Assembly: GCF_009017495.1 (NCBI RefSeq)
Contig: NZ_CP044990.1
Coordinates: forward strand, 2,561,001-2,625,000
DNA: 64,000 bases
Origin: Deinococcus sp. AJ005
Lineage (GTDB): Bacteria > Deinococcota > Deinococci > Deinococcales > Deinococcaceae
Reading direction: 5' to 3'
Part shown: piece by piece, positions 57,171 to 64,000 of the stretch
Layout: each line of letters starts with the position of its first letter
How positions within the stretch are numbered: position 1 is the stretch's first letter
The notes under the pieces: model-generated
Seen by the model: the letters and a program-made list of their open reading frames with translations, nothing else
Database searches by the model: none
What the model was told of the DNA's origin: nothing
Position numbers and translations under genes: made by a program

Positions 57171-57272
57171 ATGCCCGGACGGTGTCCCCCTCATTTCAGA
57201 GGTAGGCGCGCGTACGGCATCCGGGGAGGTGAGGACACATGGGAACCAAGGAGGACGTTCGTTCGCGGCTGA
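57171..57272 (+). CDS. Possible leaderless upstream ORF overlapping dnaG
   Basis: ATG at 57171 lies 8 nt after TACACT (57157-57162). The 33-codon frame ([16 protein letters not shown]...) is arginine-rich, includes the dnaG ribosome binding site and runs 34 nt into dnaG in another frame. If translated it would interfere with or modulate dnaG initiation. Low confidence; the TACACT may simply be the dnaG promoter. Confidence 0.3.
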   Translation: MPGRCPPHFRGRRAYGIRGGEDTWEPRRTFVRG

Positions 57273-59014
57273 ACATCGCGGAAGTCGTCGGTGAATATGT
57301 GCGCCTGACCCCCGCCGGGAAAGGCCGCATGAAGGGGCTGTGTCCATTCCACAACGAGAAAAGCCCCAGCTTTCAGGTGGACACCGATCAGGGCTATTTC
57401 TACTGCTTTGGCTGCAAGGCCGGGGGCGACGTGTTCAGCTTCGTGCAGCGCAGCGAGAGCCTGAGCTTCGGCGACGCCCTGCGCAAGCTGGCCGAGCGCG
57501 TGGGTATTCAGGTGGAGGCCAAGTACGGCGAGCGCAGCAGCCGCGATCTGTACGACGTGAACGCCTTTGCTCTGGCCTATTTCCGCGAACATCTGCCAGG
57601 GCCAGCGCTGGACTACTTCCGGCGGCGCGGGTTGACCGACGAGACGATTGCCGCCTTCGAGCTGGGGTACGCCCCCGACGGCTGGGACGGCCTGCTCAAG
57701 CACGCCCGCGTCAAGGGTCTGTCTGATCGACAGTTGCTGGAAGCGGGCCTGTTGACCGAGAACGCCGAGAACGGGCGAGTCTATGACCGCTTCCGGGGCC
57801 GCGTGATGTTCCCCATCCGTGACCATCTGGGCCGTCTGGTGGGCTTCGGTGGGCGCGTGCTGGACGACAGCAAACCCAAATATCTGAACACGCCCGAAAC
57901 CGACGCCTTCCGCAAGGGCGAGGTGCTGTATGGGCTGGACAAGGCGCGCACGGGGCTGGGGAAGTCGGAGAACGGCGACTCTGAACTGATCGTGGTGGAA
58001 GGCTACATGGACGTGATCACCATGCAGCAGCACGGTTTCACGGGCGCAGTCGCCAGCCTGGGTACCGCCCTGACCGCCGAACACGCCACGTTGCTGGAAC
58101 GGCTGGGCGCACGCAGCATCTCGCTGATGTTCGATCACGACGAGGCGGGTCTCAAGGCCATGCTCAAGGGGCTGGATCAGGTGCTGGGGGCCAAGTTCCG
58201 CGTGCGGGCCACCTCTGTTCCCAGCGGTAAGGACCCGGCAGACGCGCTGCTGGCCGGGGACGACGCGGGCATCCGCAAAGCGCTGGCCGAGGGTGTGGAC
58301 GAGGTGCATTACCGCGTGCAGGCCGCCATCGAGACGCACGGCACCGCCACCGCCGAGGGCAAGCGCAAGATTCTGATGGAACTGCTGCCGCGCATGCAGA
58401 ACCTCGATCCGCTGGACGAGATCGCCGAGGGCGTGCGCACCGCTGCCTGCGAGACGCTGGGCATCAAACCCGAAGCACTGATGGAGTGGATCGGCAGCAA
58501 GGCCAAGCGCCGCACCCTGACCGACACCCATCTGGCGGGCATGAGTGCCGGGCGCGGCGAGCAAGAGAACGAGATGAAGCTGCTGCGGCAATTGCTGATC
58601 AATCCCAGCCTGCTGGCAAAACTGGACGGCAGCGTGCCGTGGCGTAACGAATCGGTGCGTAAAGTGATGCTAGCCGTGCAGGGCGCAGCCAGTTCCGACG
58701 CCATTCTCGACGTATTCCGGGGCCAGCCCGAGGAACAACTGCTGATCCGCCTGCTGTTCGAGGGCCGCGATTCCGGCAGCATCTCCCGGCACGGCAGCGA
58801 GCAGTACGATCAGAAGGTCAACGCCTACGCTGCCGCCGCTGTGGACGACATTCAGGTGACTCTGAGCATCGACGCCATGCGCGCCGAGATCGGCCTGCTG
58901 AAAAAGCAGGTGGGCGGGGCCGCCCCCACCGAGCAACTGGGCATCCTGAAGCAGATTGGGGAACTCCAACGCGCCGTGGAAGCCGAGAACCGGGGACGGC
59001 GGGGCATCGCGTAG
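57239..59014 (+). CDS. dnaG: DNA primase DnaG
   Basis: A 591-residue primase. The CHC2 zinc finger is complete (Cys35-x2-His38, Cys56-x2-Cys59). The RNA polymerase domain has [20 protein letters not shown] and the TOPRIM fold with [15 protein letters not shown] and FDHDEAG aspartates. The C-terminal 150 residues form a helical helicase-interaction domain. It makes RNA primers at the replication fork with DnaB. GGGGAGGTGAGG directly before the ATG is one of the strongest ribosome binding sites in the window. Confidence 0.95.
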   Translation: MGTKEDVRSRLNIAEVVGEYVRLTPAGKGRMKGLCPFHNEKSPSFQVDTDQGYFYCFGCKAGGDVFSFVQRSESLSFGDALRKLAERVGIQVEAKYGERSSRDLYDVNAFALAYFREHLPGPALDYFRRRGLTDETIAAFELGYAPDGWDGLLKHARVKGLSDRQLLEAGLLTENAENGRVYDRFRGRVMFPIRDHLGRLVGFGGRVLDDSKPKYLNTPETDAFRKGEVLYGLDKARTGLGKSENGDSELIVVEGYMDVITMQQHGFTGAVASLGTALTAEHATLLERLGARSISLMFDHDEAGLKAMLKGLDQVLGAKFRVRATSVPSGKDPADALLAGDDAGIRKALAEGVDEVHYRVQAAIETHGTATAEGKRKILMELLPRMQNLDPLDEIAEGVRTAACETLGIKPEALMEWIGSKAKRRTLTDTHLAGMSAGRGEQENEMKLLRQLLINPSLLAKLDGSVPWRNESVRKVMLAVQGAASSDAILDVFRGQPEEQLLIRLLFEGRDSGSISRHGSEQYDQKVNAYAAAAVDDIQVTLSIDAMRAEIGLLKKQVGGAAPTEQLGILKQIGELQRAVEAENRGRRGIA

Positions 59015-59118
59015 AGTAGAGGACCAACGAGCGGTCACCAAAAGTGATTCTCTTCGTTCCTCAAGCAAGACATAGACTAACAGCCCTATCGCTCCAATCC
59101 TCTCCCAGAGATCGAAAA

Positions 59119-59150
59119 ATCCCCCTCCCAGATCTGAGAGGGGGATGAAT
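59119..59150. terminator. Terminator between dnaG and gltA (convergent)
   Basis: ATCCCCCTC pairs perfectly with GAGGGGGAT (10-nt loop). T-rich tracts follow on both strands (GAATTT; TTTTTCG). Confidence 0.82.
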
Positions 59151-59161
59151 TTGGCTGGCGC

Positions 59162-60295
<1,134 letters not shown>

Positions 60296-60403
60296 GATAG
60301 CCGAGGATAGCACCGCCGCCCTACGCGGTCAGATACGCATCACGTTCCCGCAGGGGTAACAACCTTCATGTCTGGCGGCACGGCGGCCCTACAATGCCCG
60401 GCG

Positions 60404-60958
60404 ATGACCGCCCCCGCTCAAGTCGTTCTGGCCCTGGACACCGCCACCCCCTACCTGACCCTGGCCCTGCGCTGGCAGGGCGGCGAGACGGCTTCCTCCA
60501 GAGAAGTGGGCCGGGCACACGCCGAGGAATTGCCCGCAGCCACGCGCCAGTTGTTTGAGGAAGCGGGCCTCCCCTTTCGCGCCGATCTGATCGTGATCGG
60601 CACTGGCCCCGGCTCGTATACCGGTGTGCGCGTGGGGGCCAGTTATGCGCTGGGGCTGGGACGCGTGTGGACTGCCCCGGTGCGCGGAGTATCCACCTTA
60701 GAAGGTCTGGTCAGAGGTGAAAACGCTCAGGCCGTCTCGCTGGACGCCCGCAAGGGCAACGTCTACGGCGCAGTTTATGAAGTTTCAGGTGGCGCAGTGG
60801 AAAGTATCAGGCACGCCCCACAGAAATTCAGTCTGGAGGACTTTCAGGCGCTGATCGGCCCGCTGCCCTGGCATCAGGACAACGCCCCGGACGGTCTGGC
60901 CCTGCTCGAAGCCGGGCTGAGACACGGGGCCGAGGACTGGGCGCTGGCTTACCTGTAA
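60404..60958 (+). CDS. tsaB: tRNA threonylcarbamoyladenosine modification protein TsaB
   Basis: A 184-residue ASKHA-fold protein: LALDTATPYLTLAL, GRAHAEELPAATRQLFEEA, the hallmark VIGTGPGSYTGVRVGASYAL and LDARKGNVYGAVYE. TsaB is the non-catalytic partner of TsaD in making t6A37 of tRNA. It is shorter than the about 230 residues of E. coli, ending soon after the second domain. TACAAT ends 8 nt before the ATG, the best match to a -10 hexamer among the leaderless genes here. Confidence 0.9.
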   Translation: MTAPAQVVLALDTATPYLTLALRWQGGETASSREVGRAHAEELPAATRQLFEEAGLPFRADLIVIGTGPGSYTGVRVGASYALGLGRVWTAPVRGVSTLEGLVRGENAQAVSLDARKGNVYGAVYEVSGGAVESIRHAPQKFSLEDFQALIGPLPWHQDNAPDGLALLEAGLRHGAEDWALAYL

Positions 60959-60965
60959 TACGGCG

Positions 60966-61928
60966 TCAGTTCAGACCCACCAGTTCCTCGCTCAGCGCCC
61001 ACAGCCGCGCCGCACTCTCTGAATCGCGGGCGTAGGGCTTGTGGCCGAACATCGGGTCCGGGTTCTGCGGGTCCAGCGGCGTGCTTTCCTGAAGGTCTTC
61101 TAGAAACAGCCCACCCACACCTTCCAGTTGGGGCGAGGTAGCGGCCCAGACGGTGGTGGACGCCCCCTCTTCCGTGGTCTTGAACACCGCGTTCAGCTTG
61201 CCCGACTCGTCCTGCCAGCCCATCGCACGCTGTTCTTCCACCGGAACAAACTTCTGCAATCCGGTCATGATGCCGCCAGGATGGACGGCGTTGGCGGTCA
61301 CGCCCTGCGCGCCGTACTTCTGCGTCAGGCCCACCGCGAACAGGGCGTTGGCGGTCTTGCTCTGGCCGTAGGCGTCCCAGCGGTCATAGGGGCGGCGTTC
61401 AAACTGGATGTCGTCCCAGACGATGTCGCTGCGGCGGTGGCCGCTGCTGCTCAGGGCCACCACGCGGGCAGGGGCGGCTGCCAGCAGCGCGGGCATCAGC
61501 AACTGTGTCAGCATGAAATGGCCCAGATGATTGGTGCCGAACTGCGTCTCGAAGCCGTCCGGGGTCTGGCCCTGCGGCGTCGCCATGATGCCCGCGTTGT
61601 TGATCAGCATGTGGATTGCGGGGGCCACCGCCAGAATTCGCGCCGCCCCTTCACGCACCTGGGCCAGCGAGGCGAGGTCCAGCTCGATCACCTGAGCGTT
61701 CTGATTGCCCGTCGATTCACGGAGTTCGGCAGCGATCTTCTCGCCTTTTCCGGTGTCCCGGACGGCCAGGATCACCGATGCCCCCGCCGACAGCAGGGCG
61801 CGGGCCGTCTCGACGCCGATGCCGGAAGATGCGCCAGTGATCACGGCGGTCTTCCCAATCAGGTTGGTCCCCTGAACGACTTCGAGGGCGGTAGCGCGCG
61901 GCGCGAGTGGACTGGCAATGGTGGTCAT
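60966..61928 (-). CDS. Short-chain dehydrogenase/reductase
   Basis: A 320-residue SDR. The NAD(P) loop VITGASSGIGVETARALLSA, the structural NNAG, catalytic Ser in VVALSSSGHR and YGQSKTANA (Tyr and Lys) are all present. The length and the C-terminal block resemble retinol dehydrogenase/WW-domain oxidoreductase-like SDRs rather than FabG. Cofactor preference looks NADP-like (VRDTGKGEK basic residues). Substrate unknown. TAAGCT ends 7 nt before the ATG (leaderless). Confidence 0.88.
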   Translation of the reverse strand: MTTIASPLAPRATALEVVQGTNLIGKTAVITGASSGIGVETARALLSAGASVILAVRDTGKGEKIAAELRESTGNQNAQVIELDLASLAQVREGAARILAVAPAIHMLINNAGIMATPQGQTPDGFETQFGTNHLGHFMLTQLLMPALLAAAPARVVALSSSGHRRSDIVWDDIQFERRPYDRWDAYGQSKTANALFAVGLTQKYGAQGVTANAVHPGGIMTGLQKFVPVEEQRAMGWQDESGKLNAVFKTTEEGASTTVWAATSPQLEGVGGLFLEDLQESTPLDPQNPDPMFGHKPYARDSESAARLWALSEELVGLN

Positions 61929-61962
61929 GGGACCGAGCTTACGCCTCTGGACCAGAACATGG

Positions 61963-62002
61963 AAAAGCGGCCACCCCCTCCGGCTGGAGAGGGGGCCGCC
62001 GC
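61963..62002 (-). terminator. Terminator of the CBS-domain gene
   Basis: GGCGGC-CCCCCTC pairs with GAGGGGG-GGCCGC on the minus strand and TTTT follows. Confidence 0.75.
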
Positions 62003-62014
62003 CACAAAGAAGGG

Positions 62015-62431
62015 TCAGCTCGTCGGCTGGCTGATGCCCTTCAGGGCCGTCTCGTCCACGCCCGTCTGCGCCCGCACAGCCAGATCGCCCAGGCTGACGA
62101 TGCCCACCACCTTGCTGCCCTCGGTCACGGGCAGGCGGCGGAGCTGACGGTGGGACATCTCGCGGGCGGCTTCCTCCACCGTGGTGTCGGCAGGCATGGT
62201 GAACACGTCGCCCGTGGCGTAATCGCTCGCCGGGGTGCCGAAATCATGGCCGTAAGCGACGGCACGCACCACGATGTCGCGGTCCGTGATGATTCCGGTC
62301 AGCATATCGCCATCCATGATCAGCACGTTGCCGATGCCCTGTTCCTTCATGTGGGTGGCGACTTCTTTAAGGGTGGCGCGGGTGTCCACGGTGGTCAGGT
62401 CCGGGGTCATGATGTCTTTGAGAGTGGTCAT
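62015..62431 (-). CDS. Paired CBS-domain protein
   Basis: A 138-residue protein made of two CBS domains (KDIMTPDLTTVDTRATLKEV, ADTTVEEAAREMSHRQLRRL, each with GIITDRDIVVR- or GIVSLGDLAVR-type ends). Such stand-alone pairs bind adenine nucleotides and regulate other proteins or sense energy state. No enzyme domain is attached. TAGGGT ends 6 nt before the ATG (leaderless). Confidence 0.9.
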   Translation of the reverse strand: MTTLKDIMTPDLTTVDTRATLKEVATHMKEQGIGNVLIMDGDMLTGIITDRDIVVRAVAYGHDFGTPASDYATGDVFTMPADTTVEEAAREMSHRQLRRLPVTEGSKVVGIVSLGDLAVRAQTGVDETALKGISQPTS

Positions 62432-62485
62432 ATGGTCACCCTAGCCCGCCAGCGTAGGGGGGCCGTGGGGAGCGGCTAAAGGAAC

Positions 62486-62517
62486 GAAAAAGGGAGAGGC
62501 CAACCGCGCCTCTCCCC
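62486..62517 (-). terminator. Terminator of the subtilase gene
   Basis: GGGAGAGGC pairs with GCCTCTCCC across 7 nt; on the minus strand CTTTTTCG follows. Confidence 0.85.
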
Positions 62518-62536
62518 GTTCCTTAATCTGTTCCGC

Positions 62537-64000
62537 TCAGCGCATCAGCCAGTCGAAGGAGGTCTTGACCAGAATGTTGCGGCTGCCAGGGGTCAGCCCT
62601 TCCAGGCCGAAGCCCATGTTGACGGTGCGGTAGCGGCCCGCGTCGTTGGCGACGATGGCCCCGGCGTTTTCCCCCGCACTCTGGGCGCTGACCCGTCCGC
62701 CGCGCGCGGGCTGGCTGGCCTGCTGGCCACTGTTGCCGAAAATCTGGCCCAGCGCGGTGCCGATGATCTTGCCCGCGATCTGCTCGACCAACCCGCGCGG
62801 GTCCTGCTGCTTCTGGGCGGCGCGGCCCCGGTTGGGATCGACCTTAATGCTCTGGGCGCTGATGGTTCCGGCGTTGGCGTTGGCGCTGCCCCAGGAGGCA
62901 ACGGTGGCGCTGCCGCCCAGATCGGCGATCACATCAGGGTAGACCTGATTCTGGGCGCTGCCCGCCGCATTCAGGGTGAAGGCGGTGTTGCCGAAGGCCC
63001 CGCTGGTCACAAATTTGGCGATGCCGCTGCTGTCGGCCACGAAGCGGGTCTTCAGGACACTGCGGTAAAAGTCGCTCTCACCGATGTCGTAGCCGATGTC
63101 CTGGCCGGTCACCAGCAGCCGTCCGCCGCCCGAGAGGTACTGGCGCAGGGTGTTCTGATCAGCGGCGGTGATGGTGTTCTGGTACTGCTCACCACTGGCC
63201 CAGATCACGATGTCGGCCTTCTGCATCTCGCTCAGGGGAGGCGCGCCCTGAGACTGCACGTTCCACACGAACGCACCGCCGCTGACCGCGTTGGACTTGA
63301 GGGCGTCGCGCAGCGCACCGGTCACGTCCGCGCCCACACCCATGTCGTCATCGACGAGCAGAACGCGGGGCTTGCCCGCACTGGCAGCCGGGGTGGGTTT
63401 GGGGGCCGGAGCTGGCGTCGGGGCAGGCGTCGGCTTGGGCGCAGGGACCGAAGCGCCCGGCACCGGCTTGATAAAGCAGCCCTTGAGCTTGCCGGGGAAA
63501 GGATCGCGGCCCCACTCGGCCACCGTGCAGTTGAAGCCGTCCGTTCCAGTGCCGGTGGCGTACTGGCCCTCGGTGCCGAAGGCGGCGGCGCGCTGCCCGC
63601 TGAAGTTGCACTTCTGGCCTTCCAGGGCGCACAGATCGTAGCCCGCTGGGCCAGTGGGGGTCTTGTTGGCGGGCGGCGGCGTGGGGGTGGGGGCAGGCGT
63701 CGGCTTGGGCGCAGGCGGTGGAGTGGGCGTGGGTGCGGGAGCAGGCGTCGGGGTAGGCTTGGGCGCAGGCGGGGGCGTCGGAGTCGGTGTCGGCGCAGGA
63801 GCAGGCGTCGGCTTGGGGGCAGGTGCTGGTGCGCCCACGTTCACGCCCAGCTTGGCCAGCGCACCCGGCACGCTGATCAGACCGAAGCCCACATTGTTGT
63901 TCTTTGCCCCAGCATTGCTGGCGCTGGTGTACAGCGCGTTTTTAATGGCGTCCACGCTGCTGCCGGGCTTGGCCGAGAGCAGCAGTGCCACCGCGCCCGC
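62537..64000 (-). CDS. Secreted subtilisin-family protease, C-terminal part
   Basis: The frame runs off the right edge, so the catalytic Asp, His and most of the domain are outside. The visible start AGAVALLLSAKPG is the segment just after the catalytic GTSMAAPHV of S8 peptidases. Next come a Pro/Thr/Ala repeat linker (about residues 50-125), a cysteine-rich module (CALEGQKCNFSG, NCTVAEWG, KGCFIKP) like a small carbohydrate-binding domain, a second linker, and a 240-residue glutamine-amidotransferase-like domain starting VLLVDDDMGVG with LSGGGRLLVTGQDIGYDIGE. It is probably an exported, multi-domain surface protease. Confidence 0.82.
   Translation of the reverse strand, partial: AGAVALLLSAKPGSSVDAIKNALYTSASNAGAKNNNVGFGLISVPGALAKLGVNVGAPAPAPKPTPAPAPTPTPTPPPAPKPTPTPAPAPTPTPPPAPKPTPAPTPTPPPANKTPTGPAGYDLCALEGQKCNFSGQRAAAFGTEGQYATGTGTDGFNCTVAEWGRDPFPGKLKGCFIKPVPGASVPAPKPTPAPTPAPAPKPTPAASAGKPRVLLVDDDMGVGADVTGALRDALKSNAVSGGAFVWNVQSQGAPPLSEMQKADIVIWASGEQYQNTITAADQNTLRQYLSGGGRLLVTGQDIGYDIGESDFYRSVLKTRFVADSSGIAKFVTSGAFGNTAFTLNAAGSAQNQVYPDVIADLGGSATVASWGSANANAGTISAQSIKVDPNRGRAAQKQQDPRGLVEQIAGKIIGTALGQIFGNSGQQASQPARGGRVSAQSAGENAGAIVANDAGRYRTVNMGFGLEGLTPGSRNILVKTSFDWLMR
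63390..63840. repeat. Pro-Thr-Ala linker repeats in the subtilase gene
   Basis: Degenerate units of the type GCAGGCGTCGGCTTGGG recur (63420-63440 and about 63690-63830). They encode PTPAP and PKPTP repeats of the two linkers. They are codon-level repeats within a protein, not a CRISPR array. Confidence 0.85.

Noticed and set aside
57191..58591. A 466-codon minus-strand frame opposite dnaG
   Set aside because: Histidine- and glutamine-rich composition typical of antisense translation; dnaG is unmistakable on the plus strand.
63390..63840. Regularly spaced repeats that could be taken for a CRISPR array
   Set aside because: The units vary in length, lie in frame and encode Pro-Thr linkers of a secreted protease; there are no unique spacers.

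Overview
The window reads as a chromosomal segment of a Deinococcus-like bacterium. It is GC-rich, carries a citrate synthase, DnaG and dcw proteins of the Deinococcus-Thermus type, and has a bacilliredoxin-like protein expected in a bacillithiol user. Many genes also begin 6-9 nt after a TANNNT hexamer with no ribosome binding site, the leaderless layout known to be abundant in Deinococcus. Genes are dense on both strands, often overlap by 4 bp, and many operon ends carry clear hairpin terminators. No phage, CRISPR array or plasmid module was seen; the only mobile element is one IS5-type insertion sequence.

Layout. 1-9.2 kb: the 3' end of a beta-CASP nuclease, a DUF3105 lipoprotein, an APH(3')-like kinase, a membrane protein, a lipoprotein hydrolase, a three-gene group ending in a CDP-alcohol phosphatidyltransferase, and carboxynorspermidine dehydrogenase. 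9.2-9.9 kb: a gene-poor stretch with inverted repeats. 9.9-18 kb: a MoxR/VWA pair, lipoproteins, an MBL hydrolase, a two-component system, a beta-rich secreted protein and an NPCBM lipoprotein. 18-26.7 kb: an aminotransferase and FMN reductase, then the division and cell-wall cluster murG-murC-murB-ftsQ-ftsA-ftsZ, closed by a terminator and an 892-bp IS element. 28-35.8 kb: a lone branched-chain amino acid binding protein, a reverse-strand operon ending rsmI-pfkA, rlmH, GNAT, mraY and a rRNA-type methyltransferase. 35.8-43.6 kb: thiol-redox proteins (BrxC-like, Ohr), a kinase, flotillin, a four-gene translationally coupled cluster of unknown function, and a PA2169-type protein. 43.8-48.5 kb: DUF2071, a MarR-P450 operon, a tandem GNAT and asparaginase II. 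48.6-64 kb: tRNA-Asp(GTC), speA, two metallophosphoesterases, accDA, cutA, a cupin, dnaG, gltA, tsaB, an SDR, a CBS protein and the C-terminal part of a secreted subtilase.

How the genes connect. Envelope growth and division dominate (mraY, murG/C/B, ftsQ/A/Z, accA/D, flotillin). RNA modification is represented by rsmI, rlmH, the RlmI-like methyltransferase and tsaB. Thiol and peroxide defence comes from the BrxC-like protein and Ohr. Polyamine synthesis has two steps here (SpeA and the carboxynorspermidine dehydrogenase), placed far apart.

The most unusual signals are not conserved families. One is a recurring arrangement of very short ORFs, mostly starting leaderless, whose stop codon overlaps the start codon of the real gene (before mraY, the MoxR ATPase, a DUF2270 gene and a TPR-like membrane protein). 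The other is the 40.2-43.1 kb cluster, where four reading frames including a 62-residue basic peptide are chained by ATGA overlaps and end in a HAMP protein with no output domain. Functions assigned from remembered family motifs are inference; no database search was run.
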